NCBI GenBank assembly: GCA_964609245.1 | Contig: CAZSSB010000056.1 | Location: 1-19,231, forward strand | Source: JAFGCY01 sp964609245 | GTDB lineage: Bacteria > 4484-113 > JAFGCY01 | DNA: 19,231 nt | Reading direction: 5' to 3' | Part shown: in pieces, positions 6,960 through 13,042 of the stretch | Layout of the letters: every line of letters starts with the position of its first letter | Numbering within the stretch: the stretch's first letter is position 1 | Made by a program: the position numbers and the translations under genes | Notes under the pieces: model-generated | Database searches by the model: none | What the model saw: only the letters and a program-made list of their open reading frames with translations | What the model was told of the DNA's origin: nothing

Positions 6960-7198
6960 GGCTGCCCCGCGACCTCTCCGGCCGCAGGCTGGCCAGGGCG
7001 CTCCGCAAGCTTGGCTACGAGAAGGCCGGACAGAAAGGCAGCCACATGCGTCTGGTTACCCAGCAGCGGGGACGGAACCGTGTGATCGTGACGGACGAGG
7101 ACGCAATCCCGGTGGGCACGCTCAGCGATATCCTCAAGCACGTGGCCAGGCACTTCGACCTGCAGGTGGACGAGCTGCTCAAGCTGCTTGACCTGTAG
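6953..7198 (+). CDS. hicA: HicA-like mRNA interferase toxin with a CTG start codon
   Basis: The product is 81 residues. The frame reads [M]VRLPRDLSGRRLARALRKL, then GYEKAGQKGSHMRLVTQQ, and later IPVGTLSDILKHV. This is the HicA double-stranded-RNA-binding-like fold with the catalytic His at 31 in the KGSH motif. HicA cleaves mRNAs when its antitoxin is lost. Between the in-frame stop at 6899-6901 and codon 32 there is no ATG, GTG or TTG in this frame; starting at the ATG at 7046 would remove helix 1 and the catalytic His. CTG at 6953 lies exactly 7 nt behind AGGAGG (6940-6945), so I take it as the start. It overlaps the hicB stop by 7 nt, a usual coupling geometry for toxin-antitoxin pairs. 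The rare start codon would lower toxin output. Confidence 0.82.
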   Translation: MVRLPRDLSGRRLARALRKLGYEKAGQKGSHMRLVTQQRGRNRVIVTDEDAIPVGTLSDILKHVARHFDLQVDELLKLLDL

Positions 7199-7201
7199 CG
7201 G

Positions 7202-8311
7202 CTACCCGGCCGGCATTGGTGGCGTCTCCGCTTCCGCTTCGCCTTCCGCCTCCTCATCCCGTGGCGTGGGTGGCACGGCCTCGTCGCTGCCCCAGTCCGG
7301 GCCCTTGACGAACACGATGTAGTCCGCCAGCGGCCAGATGGCGTCCGCATCGCCGGTCTGGGCCCTGGCTGCCGTGGGGGGCAGCAGCTCGGTGTCCGGG
7401 TAGGTGTCGCACCATGAGCTGAGCGGGCGGATCGCCACCGTCATCACGCGCTCACGCGGGATCCAGGCCGGCAGGCGCTGGGGGGTGCCCAGGCCGTAGT
7501 CGCTGTGGAAGCTGCCGTTGGTGTGCACCACCAGCCTGAGCGGCTGGCTGCCCACCTGCAGCGCGATGCTCTCGGCCATGGTGTCGTCCTTGAGGCACTG
7601 CGCCGCGTAGTAGCCGGCAACCTTGGCCTCGTCCAGCCCCATGCCGTGCGCGTCGCCTTCGGCCTCGCCGCCGAGCCCCATCGCCAGCCGGAACAGCTCC
7701 CAGTAGGCGTCCTCGGGATGTACCGTCTGCATCGCGATCCACTGGCGCTCCTCGGGCGTATAGCCGGCCCAGGCCGCCTCGAAGCCCTCCTGGGCCACGC
7801 GGCTGGCCAGCGGCCTGGGGATGTTGGCCGCCACCACCGGCAGCGAGCGCCCGCGGCAGTACTCCACCAGCTGACGGTAGTCCGGATCGTAGTTGGGCCA
7901 GGGGCGGCTGCCTGCCAGGAACTCCTCCTCGTCGATCTCGCCGCTGAGATAGGCCGTCAGCAGCGGCTGCACGTCGCGCTCGAACTGCTCCATCGAGAGC
8001 GTCACCGCCCCGCCGCGGGCCCGGTCCAGCGCCCGGAGAATCTGAAGCTGCATGCGGTGGGTGGCCGGGTCGCCGTGCTGCTCGCCGAGGAAGACCACCT
8101 CGGCGTGCTCAAGCCGCTCGATCAGCTGGCTGAAGGTTAGCATCCGCGAGGGCACCGGGCTTTGCGCCGGATCGGCAGCGTAGATGCGCGCCGGCTCGCG
8201 GCGCGCGGCCTGCTCGGCCTGCTCGGCGATGCCGGCGCGGGCGCTCCTGGGCGCGGTGGTCATGAGCATTACTACCGCGACGGCGGCGAAGCAGAGGCAA
8301 AGGCGCTCCAT
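7202..8311 (-). CDS. Exported ChaN/Tiki-superfamily (DUF399-type) protein
   Basis: The product is 369 residues from ATG 8311, preceded by GGGAG and giving a Sec signal peptide (residues 1-26, MERLCLCFAAVAVVMLM...RSARAG). The upstream GTG in the same frame would place the promoter inside the gene. The family hallmark is the G-E-x-H motif in EVVFLGEQHGDPATHRMQLQ (E77, H79), followed by LSMEQFERDVQPLLTAYLSG, NYDPDYRQLVEYCRGRSLPVVAANIPRPLA, and a late VVHTNGSFHSDYGLG. ChaN-type proteins are implicated in haem binding and uptake, and the wider superfamily includes metal-dependent proteases such as Tiki and TraB. It is most likely periplasmic. I see no lipobox, unlike some ChaN members. The C terminus is a low-complexity acidic Glu/Ala tail. 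Its stop is 3 nt from the convergent hicA stop. Confidence 0.82.
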   Translation of the reverse strand: MERLCLCFAAVAVVMLMTTAPRSARAGIAEQAEQAARREPARIYAADPAQSPVPSRMLTFSQLIERLEHAEVVFLGEQHGDPATHRMQLQILRALDRARGGAVTLSMEQFERDVQPLLTAYLSGEIDEEEFLAGSRPWPNYDPDYRQLVEYCRGRSLPVVAANIPRPLASRVAQEGFEAAWAGYTPEERQWIAMQTVHPEDAYWELFRLAMGLGGEAEGDAHGMGLDEAKVAGYYAAQCLKDDTMAESIALQVGSQPLRLVVHTNGSFHSDYGLGTPQRLPAWIPRERVMTVAIRPLSSWCDTYPDTELLPPTAARAQTGDADAIWPLADYIVFVKGPDWGSDEAVPPTPRDEEAEGEAEAETPPMPAG

Positions 8312-8345
8312 GGGCTCTCCCGGTGTTGGTCTGACAGCGAGGGGG

Positions 8346-8351
8346 ATTATA
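8346..8351 (-). promoter_or_regulatory. -10 box for the ChaN-like gene
   Basis: The minus strand reads TATAAT, 34 nt before the ATG at 8311, giving a 5' UTR of about 27 nt that carries the GGGAG Shine-Dalgarno. No clear -35 was seen. Confidence 0.6.
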
Positions 8352-8369
8352 GGCCACACTGCACGGGGG

Positions 8370-8541
8370 CCGGGAGCCGGAGCGGACCCTGCCGGTGGAA
8401 GGAGGCTCCTGTGTAGCCCTGCCCCGGCTCCCGGTCCGCCGCGGACTACGGCGGCGTCTGCCCGCGCGCAGCGTCGGTCGCGCTGCCGTCGCGCGAGCAG
8501 TCCCAGCGCGACGCCACCATCGGCTGATGGCGCCAGCGCCA
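8370..8541. repeat. Chain of GC-rich palindromes (REP/BIME-like)
   Basis: Consecutive inverted repeats are CCGGGAGCCGG (8370-8380) with CCGGCTCCCGG (8424-8434), perfect over 11 bp; CCGCCG/CGGCGG (8436-8454) overlapping the stop of the adjacent gene; GTCGCGCTG (8477-8485) with CAGCGCGAC (8504-8512), perfect over 9 bp; CCATC/GATGG (8517-8530); and TGGCG/CGCCA (8528-8541). This density exceeds what I see elsewhere except at 12821-12998. It covers the last ~32 codons of the membrane-protein gene and the gap to the ChaN-like gene, and could terminate transcription from the former. Confidence 0.6.
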
Positions 8542-9105
8542 GGACAGCCGCCGGTTAAGGCTCCTCCCCCCGTTACTGTCCCCACAGCCTTGGGAAGAGG
8601 GTGAATCAGCTGTCTGAGCCGCCGCCGGCAGTGCCGGGACGGTATCAGGGCTCTCGTCGTCATCATCATCGGCGGGCGGCTCGCTGCGGTCCGCCACCCA
8701 CGCCTCGGCCTCGGGCGCAAAGCTGGCGCGGAATGGTGTGAAGCGTGGCTTGAGCCGGAGCGATCCCTCACCCACGGCAGTGCCATCATCGCGCTCGCCG
8801 CCCAGCTGGCGGTCAAGGTCCAGCGCCATCCCGCTGAGCCGCTGGTCCAGCATCTTGCGGCGCTGAAGCCGCTCGCTGGCGGCGATGTCCGCGTCCAGAC
8901 TGCGCTGGGTGCCGATTCGCATCAGCCAGTAGGCCGGAATCGCGATCAGCGGCGCGCAGAGCACCGCCAGCATCCAGAACAGGCCGGTGCCGTAGGTCTC
9001 GTCGGCGTCCTGGGCGATCACGACCAGCGCGACGGCCCACAGGATCGCCAGCACGATGAAGACCAGGAACATCGTCCCGGAAACGACCGCTGCTTGCCCG
9101 AACAT
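8446..9105 (-). CDS. Predicted two-TM membrane protein; C terminus altered by palindromic repeat
   Basis: The product is 219 residues. TM1 lies at about 11-31 (TMFLVFIVLAILWAVALVVI) and TM2 at about 42-65 (LFWMLAVLCAPLIAIPAYWL). The second helix looks like the hydrophobic segment of PLDc_N/short-envelope families, but the match is only general. A charged, helical cytoplasmic stretch (about 66-105) and an acidic run (about 140-155) follow. The final ~32 residues (from about 188, rich in Trp and Arg) are encoded by the palindrome chain at 8446-8541 and look like translated repeat rather than selected protein, so the original stop may have been lost. Expression is probably from the strong promoter at 9236-9264. 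The start is ATG 9105, with a weak purine-rich stretch upstream. Confidence 0.6.
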   Translation of the reverse strand: MFGQAAVVSGTMFLVFIVLAILWAVALVVIAQDADETYGTGLFWMLAVLCAPLIAIPAYWLMRIGTQRSLDADIAASERLQRRKMLDQRLSGMALDLDRQLGGERDDGTAVGEGSLRLKPRFTPFRASFAPEAEAWVADRSEPPADDDDDESPDTVPALPAAAQTADSPSSQGCGDSNGGRSLNRRLSWRWRHQPMVASRWDCSRDGSATDAARGQTPP

Positions 9106-9226
9106 CGCCTTGCCTTACGGCTCGGGTCCCAGCCCTGGGGCCTGGATCCTCCCGTTTCGCCCCACCAATCAGGGGCGGCGTCCGGTGCCCAGTCGCCTTC
9201 CGGCGGTAGAATCAGTCAAATACGAC

Positions 9227-9248
9227 TACGTGTATATTGTAACACGTA
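9227..9248. promoter_or_regulatory. Operator-like dyad overlapping the -10 box
   Basis: TACGTGT (9227-9233) and ACACGTA (9242-9248) are perfect 7-bp inverted arms with an 8-nt centre. The centre contains the whole minus-strand -10 hexamer TACAAT, so a dimeric repressor bound here would block RNA polymerase. Confidence 0.55.
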
Positions 9249-9264
9249 CATTCAATGATGTCAA
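9236..9264 (-). promoter_or_regulatory. Sigma70-type promoter for the two-TM protein gene
   Basis: On the minus strand TTGACA (9264-9259), a 17-nt spacer and TACAAT (9241-9236) form a near-consensus promoter. The predicted start is near 9229, giving a 5' UTR of roughly 120 nt before the ATG at 9105. Confidence 0.75.
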
Positions 9265-9341
9265 GTGAGTATTCGATATACGAAGTGCGCATTGTCATAT
9301 ACTGATGTCACTGGCGGCATATGGCAGCGCGCGGGCGGCGA

Positions 9342-9980
9342 TCAGGTCCGCAGCAGATAAACGTGACGGGTTGAATCGCCGTGGGTGTACCGCTCCAGGG
9401 CCTCGACTCTGAAGCCATGCTCGGCGGCCGCGGCGGTGAGCGCTGCGGCATCCGCCCCGAGATAGCCGCGCACCTCGCCGCCGGGGGCCAGCAGCAGCCT
9501 GGCCAGCGGCAGCAGCTCCGCCGGCGGGGCGAAGGCGCGCGAGGTCGCCAGCTGGAACGCTCCCGGCAGCTCCGCCGCCAGCTCCTCCACCCGCCCGTTC
9601 ATGATCGCCAGGTTCTCAAGCCCCAGTTTCACCCCGACCAGCCTGAGAAACTCGGCGCGGCGCCGGCGGACCTCGACGGCGGTGAAATGTGCCTCTGGGC
9701 AAAGCACGGCGAGCGGGACCACCGGGCTGCCGTTGCCGCTGCCCAGATCGACGGCTTGGGTCCCCGCGGCGATCCTGCCAAGCCGATGCAGCCGCGCGGC
9801 CTCGCCGACCAGTTCGGCCGTGAGCCGCCGTCGGTCGCTTCCGAAGCCCGTCAGATTGAGCGCCCGCGAGTACTGCGCCACCAGCTCGACGTACTGCGCC
9901 AGCCTGCCCAGTGCCGCCTCGTCGGCGGAAGCGCCCAGCTCTGCGAGCACTGCGCGCAGCTGTTGAGTACTGCCCTCCAC
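9342..9980 (-). CDS. rsmG: 16S rRNA (guanine527-N7)-methyltransferase RsmG
   Basis: The product is 212 residues from GTG 9980, close to the family norm (E. coli about 207). SAM-binding motif I is AVDLGSGNGSPVVPLA (about 77-91), followed by EAHFTAVEVRRRRAEFLRLV, LENLAIMNGRVEEL, and the family block TSRAFAPPAELL (about 146-157). The N-terminal block ends QYSRALNLTG (about 36-45), at the expected distance from the start. RsmG methylates G527 in the 530 loop of 16S rRNA; loss gives low-level streptomycin resistance. A minus-strand TATACT box (9993-9988) lies 7 nt before this GTG, which fits a leaderless mRNA and argues against the longer frame (to 10232), whose extra 84 codons are antisense to the neighbouring gene. 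It is not beside gidA/parA here, unlike many genomes. Confidence 0.9.
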   Translation of the reverse strand: MEGSTQQLRAVLAELGASADEAALGRLAQYVELVAQYSRALNLTGFGSDRRRLTAELVGEAARLHRLGRIAAGTQAVDLGSGNGSPVVPLAVLCPEAHFTAVEVRRRRAEFLRLVGVKLGLENLAIMNGRVEELAAELPGAFQLATSRAFAPPAELLPLARLLLAPGGEVRGYLGADAAALTAAAAEHGFRVEALERYTHGDSTRHVYLLRT

Positions 9981-9987
9981 GCGCCCA

Positions 9988-9995
9988 AGTATAAT
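9988..9995. promoter_or_regulatory. Symmetric bidirectional promoter (overlapping -10 boxes)
   Basis: AGTATAAT reads TATAAT on the plus strand (9990-9995, serving the gene at 10030) and TATACT on the minus strand (9993-9988, serving rsmG). The two -10 elements share four base pairs. Both directions lack a clear -35. Confidence 0.6.
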
Positions 9996-10029
9996 CTGCC
10001 TGCGCATCCCGCGCGCGGAGGCTGACCCG

Positions 10030-11274
10030 ATGCATCTGGTCCACTCCCTGATACAGAGGTTGTTGCCGCTTGCGGCGGCGCTCATGCTGCTCGGCGCGGT
10101 CTTCGTCTCACTGCCCCAGGCCGCCAGCGCCCAGGACGGCATTCCCCAGGTCAGCGATGAACTGCTTGAGGAAGCGCTCAGCCTGGCGGGCGGCAACCGC
10201 GGCGAGCTGGAGGCGGCGCTTGGCTGGTGCAACCAGAAGCCCTACAGCATGCAGGCGATGCGCTTCGTGATCGCCAACCTGCCGCTGGCCGATCTCGGGG
10301 TGATCACGGACGACCTGCTGATCGAGCACGTCGAGCTGGCGATCGTGGTCAGCGGCGAGATGCCCTACGCCGCCAGCTATGACGAGGCCACTTGGGCGCA
10401 CTACGTGCTGGCGCCGCGGGTCAGCCAGGAGCCGCTGGAGCCCTGGCGCAGCTACTTCCACAAGGCGCTGGCGGACGAGGTGCGGGACTGCCAGACGCTG
10501 CAGGCCGCGACGGTGCGCGTCAAGCAGTGGGTCGGGCAGCGGATCAAGTTCAAGCAGACCCAGCGCCGCGACCAGGGGCCGCTGACCACGCTCAGGGGGA
10601 CCTATGGCCGCTGCGAGGAACTGATGACGGTCGAGATCTGCGCCCTGCGCGCCGTCGGCATCCCCGCGCGCAACGCGTTCTGCCCGTGGTGGGCGCACTG
10701 CGACAACAACCACGCCTGGACCGAGGTGCTGATGGACAACGGGCGCTGGTATCCACTGGGCAGCATCAAGGAGGAGACCGACTTCGGCAGTACCTGGGAG
10801 CAGAGCGCGGCCCGCGGCGCGCCGATCGTCTGCAGCATGTGCTTCGGCCTGCCGGACAGCATGGGCCCGGAGGTGCTGCGCAGCAAGCGGGACACCGGGG
10901 CGCGCTACGCCCAGATCAACGGCATCGACAGCTACCGCGACCCCGCCACCCTGACGCTCGACCTGCTGCCCGCGGTGGTGGCGGTCAGTGACCCGGATCG
11001 ATCCTACAAGGCCGACGACACCATCGAGCACTTCCTGTTCGTTCACGTCTTCAACTACGGCGCGCTGCGGCCCGTTGCCAAGGTGCCGCTCAGCCCGGAG
11101 GCCGAAGTGTCGATCCAGCTGGGCTCGGGACGCTACGTGCTCAGCACCGACGCGCCGGTGGCCAGCCGCGCGGTGTGGGCTGACGTGTCAACGGGCGAGA
11201 CGGTGGATCTTGACTGGCTCGATCTGCCCGAATGGGGCGAGGAGCTGATCCTGGAGTTCCCGAAGGACCCCTAG
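10030..11274 (+). CDS. Exported transglutaminase-like superfamily protein
   Basis: The product is 414 residues. A Sec signal peptide covers about 1-35 (LLPLAAALMLLGAVFVSL...ASAQ). The catalytic Cys lies in GTYGRCEELMTVEICALRAV (C195), followed by GIPARNAF, and the catalytic His in CDNNHAWTEVLMDNGRWYPLG (H228). The position of the usual Asp is Gly in WYPLG, followed by SIKEE; this layout matches the bacterial transglutaminase-like group with WAH-x-DNNHAW and a final acidic cluster after LG. Such proteins are cysteine peptidases or transglutaminase-fold enzymes of the envelope; substrate unknown. The C-terminal part (about 320-414) is a beta-sandwich-like domain (FVHVFNYGALRPVAKVPLS). The start is ATG 10030 with GGAGG (10017-10021) 8 nt upstream, and its TATAAT lies 34 nt upstream. 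Confidence 0.78.
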   Translation: MHLVHSLIQRLLPLAAALMLLGAVFVSLPQAASAQDGIPQVSDELLEEALSLAGGNRGELEAALGWCNQKPYSMQAMRFVIANLPLADLGVITDDLLIEHVELAIVVSGEMPYAASYDEATWAHYVLAPRVSQEPLEPWRSYFHKALADEVRDCQTLQAATVRVKQWVGQRIKFKQTQRRDQGPLTTLRGTYGRCEELMTVEICALRAVGIPARNAFCPWWAHCDNNHAWTEVLMDNGRWYPLGSIKEETDFGSTWEQSAARGAPIVCSMCFGLPDSMGPEVLRSKRDTGARYAQINGIDSYRDPATLTLDLLPAVVAVSDPDRSYKADDTIEHFLFVHVFNYGALRPVAKVPLSPEAEVSIQLGSGRYVLSTDAPVASRAVWADVSTGETVDLDWLDLPEWGEELILEFPKDP

Positions 11275-11300
11275 CGGCAGAGCTGAAAGGCGTCCTCTGG

Positions 11301-11330
11301 TTGACGCCGGGCAGCAGTGCTGCCTACAAT
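11301..11330 (+). promoter_or_regulatory. Promoter with a dyad filling the spacer
   Basis: TTGACG (11301-11306), an 18-nt spacer and TACAAT (11325-11330) form a good promoter; the start would be near 11337 and the ATG is at 11366. The spacer contains GGCAGCAGTGCTGCC (11310-11324), a perfect 7-1-7 dyad touching the -10 box. A second inverted repeat, GGCGTC (11289-11294)/GACGCC (11303-11308), overlaps the -35 and could double as the terminator hairpin of the preceding gene. Confidence 0.6.
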
Positions 11331-11365
11331 GGCGGTGGACCCGACACAAAGGAGCGTCCATAGTC

Positions 11366-12781
11366 ATGACGATCAAACGTTTCCCCGCGGTTTCTGGAGT
11401 GAGAAACATGTTTCACGGCCTGATGGTGGTGGCCGCGGCGGCCCTGCTGTGCTCCTGTGCCTCCAGCTACGCGCTGTGGCAGGCGGGCGGCGGCCCCGGA
11501 CCGGTCGAGGGCAATCAGGCCCCCCAGGCCGCGCTGTCGATCACGCCCAGCGACGGGCCGGCGCCGCTGACGGTGCAGCACGACGCGACCGCCAGCACCG
11601 ACCCCGACGGCACCATTGAGCGTTATGACTGGGACCTCGACGGTGACGGGACCTATGAGACGGCCGACGCCGGCGGCCGGCCGCCGGCCTACGTCTATGA
11701 CACCGTCGGCGTCTACAACGCCGGCGTGCGCGTGACGGACGACGACGGCGCCACCAGCACGGCGACGATCGAGGTGGTGGCCACCGGCGGCGATCCGCCC
11801 GTCGACGCGCCGGCGCTCAGCGTCGAGAAGTGGCAGGGCGGATCCACCGCGGCGCTGAGCCTGACCTTCGACGACGGCACGCCCGAGCACTGGTCGCGGG
11901 GACTGCCGATGTGGCAGGACTACGGCTTCCGCGTCACGCTGGGCATCATCGCCCAAACGTTCGAGACCACGCCGGCGCGCCTGCCCGACCTGCAGCAGGC
12001 CTTCAACGCCGGCCACGAGCTGGCCAACCACTCCAGCACCCATCCCGACTTCACCACCCTGACACCGGAGCAGCGCCGCCAGGAAGTGCTGAACTGCCAG
12101 CAGCTGCTGCTCGATAACGTGGTCGGTCTCAATCACGTCGACACGATGATCTACCCCTACGAGCAGTTCGACGAGACCGTGATGACCGAGGTGGGGCTGC
12201 TGGGCTACATCTGCGCCCGCAGCGGCAGCCAGGGCATCACCGACTACGCCGAGATCAACGACGCCTGGAACCCGCCGCTGCTGCACCTCTACAGCTGGGC
12301 CAACCTCAACACCCTGGACATGTGGATGTGGGACAGCGTCGTCGACGGTGTGATCGCCGACGGCGGCTGGCAGGTGGAGCAGTGCCACGGCATCGGTGCG
12401 ATCGGCGAGACCGGCGTGGGCTGGAGCCCGCGGCCCGAGGCCGAGTTCCGCGCCCACTACAACCACATTGCCAGCTACGGCGACGCGCTGTGGGTCGCGC
12501 CGATGGGTGAGGTCGCGCGCTACGTGCTGCAGCGCAACCTGGCCGATTTCCTGGTGCTGGACTACACCGATACTCGCTTCGAGTTCATCGTCACGGATAC
12601 GCTGAACAACGAGATCTACGACGTGCCGCTGACTGTCAGCATGGAAGTGCCGGTGGGCATGATGAACATCACCGTCCGCCAGGGCCTCACGCCGCTGACC
12701 GTCAGCGAGGGCGAGGACATGAACATCCTCTTTGACGTCACCCCCGGCAACGGCACGGTGGTTGTGGAATACGGGATGTAG
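11366..12781 (+). CDS. Lipoprotein with PKD domain and polysaccharide deacetylase (NodB) domain
   Basis: The product is 471 residues. A lipoprotein signal peptide ends LLCSC with the lipidated Cys at 31. A PKD domain spans about 53-139 (the characteristic ATASTDPDGTIERYDWDLDG and YNAGVRVTDDDGATS), an Ig-like fold that often binds polysaccharide or protein. The NodB-homology domain starts at about 163: motif 1 SLTFDDG (metal-binding D170, catalytic D169) and motif 2 HSSTH (H222, H226) are complete; motif 3 is represented by IYPYEQFDE, where the usual Arg-x-Pro is altered. This fold removes N- or O-acetyl groups from cell-wall or exported polysaccharide with a divalent metal. A C-terminal beta domain (about 395-471) resembles a small carbohydrate-binding or Ig module. 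The start is ATG 11366; AAAGGAG (11348-11354) is 11 nt upstream, slightly far. Confidence 0.85.
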   Translation: MTIKRFPAVSGVRNMFHGLMVVAAAALLCSCASSYALWQAGGGPGPVEGNQAPQAALSITPSDGPAPLTVQHDATASTDPDGTIERYDWDLDGDGTYETADAGGRPPAYVYDTVGVYNAGVRVTDDDGATSTATIEVVATGGDPPVDAPALSVEKWQGGSTAALSLTFDDGTPEHWSRGLPMWQDYGFRVTLGIIAQTFETTPARLPDLQQAFNAGHELANHSSTHPDFTTLTPEQRRQEVLNCQQLLLDNVVGLNHVDTMIYPYEQFDETVMTEVGLLGYICARSGSQGITDYAEINDAWNPPLLHLYSWANLNTLDMWMWDSVVDGVIADGGWQVEQCHGIGAIGETGVGWSPRPEAEFRAHYNHIASYGDALWVAPMGEVARYVLQRNLADFLVLDYTDTRFEFIVTDTLNNEIYDVPLTVSMEVPVGMMNITVRQGLTPLTVSEGEDMNILFDVTPGNGTVVVEYGM

Positions 12782-12820
12782 CGCGGCCAGGGATCAGTGG
12801 CAGTGATCAGGATTCAGTAG

Positions 12821-12840
12821 GGGCGGCATTCATGCCGCCC
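12821..12840. repeat. Palindromic repeat, module A, copy 1
   Basis: GGGCGGCATTCATGCCGCCC forms an 8-bp perfect stem with a TTCA loop. An identical 20-mer occurs at 19124-19143. Confidence 0.85.
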
Positions 12841-12849
12841 GCCGGGCAA

Positions 12850-12876
12850 GTAGCGCGGGCGTCTTCCCTGCGATCA
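12850..12876. repeat. Dispersed repeat, module B, copy 1
   Basis: GTAGCGCGGGCGTCTTCCCT followed by GCGATCA; near-identical to the stretch at 19093-19119 (GTAGCGCGGGCATCCTGCCT, then GCGATTCA). It folds as a CGCGGG/CCTGCG stem with one G-T pair. Confidence 0.6.
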
Positions 12877-12884
12877 GAGCGGTC

Positions 12885-12945
12885 CGGTAGCCGCGAATCC
12901 TATTCGCGGCTTCGGATCGAGCGCGAAGAGGCTTCGCGCCTACCG
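12885..12945. repeat. Branched palindromic element (outer stem enclosing two hairpins)
   Basis: CGGTAG (12885-12890) pairs with CTACCG (12940-12945). Enclosed are CCGCGAAT/ATTCGCGG (12891-12909) and GCGCGAAG/CTTCGCGC (12921-12939), each with a 3-nt loop. All stems are perfect. It is not a tRNA. Confidence 0.7.
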
Positions 12946-12966
12946 TCAGATGTGGTCGAGGCAAGC

Positions 12967-12998
12967 CCCAACCCCTCCCGCTGGGGGGAGGGGTTGGG
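12967..12998. repeat. 13-bp perfect inverted repeat
   Basis: CCCAACCCCTCCC (12967-12979) and GGGAGGGGTTGGG (12986-12998) flank a 6-nt loop. The C-rich and G-rich arms also make it a candidate for unusual DNA structure. It lies 44 bp from the stop of the minus-strand gene. Confidence 0.75.
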
Positions 12999-13042
12999 AT
13001 GGGAGGTGGGATGCAGTCTGAGACTGGCAGAGGTCAGAGGTG

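Larger units (their letters stand above)
9106..9341. other. AT-rich intergenic region holding a regulated promoter
   Basis: This is a 236-bp gap. Its centre (about 9208-9310) is much more AT-rich than the surroundings and holds the minus-strand promoter and dyad listed separately, plus a smaller palindrome TTCGATATACGAA (about 9272-9284). The part next to rsmG shows no convincing terminator. Confidence 0.6.
12782..13042. repeat. Repeat-filled gap between convergent genes
   Basis: No gene is visible. The 261 bp hold at least four unrelated inverted repeats side by side: the GGGCGGCA hairpin, a GTAGCGCGGGC module, a branched two-hairpin structure, and a 13-bp stem. These are listed separately. 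Such arrays mark a permissive, insertion-tolerant site and may help end transcription of the two converging genes. Confidence 0.7.

Noticed and set aside
9981..10232. Longer rsmG starting at 10232
   Set aside because: It would add 84 residues of low-complexity Ser/Ala sequence antisense to the transglutaminase gene and enclose the promoter; GTG 9980 gives the family length.
11324..12466. Antisense frame over the deacetylase gene (and likewise 10108-11046 and 13040-14038 over their genes)
   Set aside because: Val/Gly/Ala/Arg-rich translations without family features; the sense frames have recognisable domains or signal peptides.
12885..12945. tRNA gene, suggested by a cloverleaf-like fold
   Set aside because: The hairpins have 3-nt loops, there is no anticodon loop, T-loop or acceptor-stem pattern.
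12821..12998. CRISPR array
   Set aside because: The repeats are different from each other and not regularly spaced; there are no cas genes.
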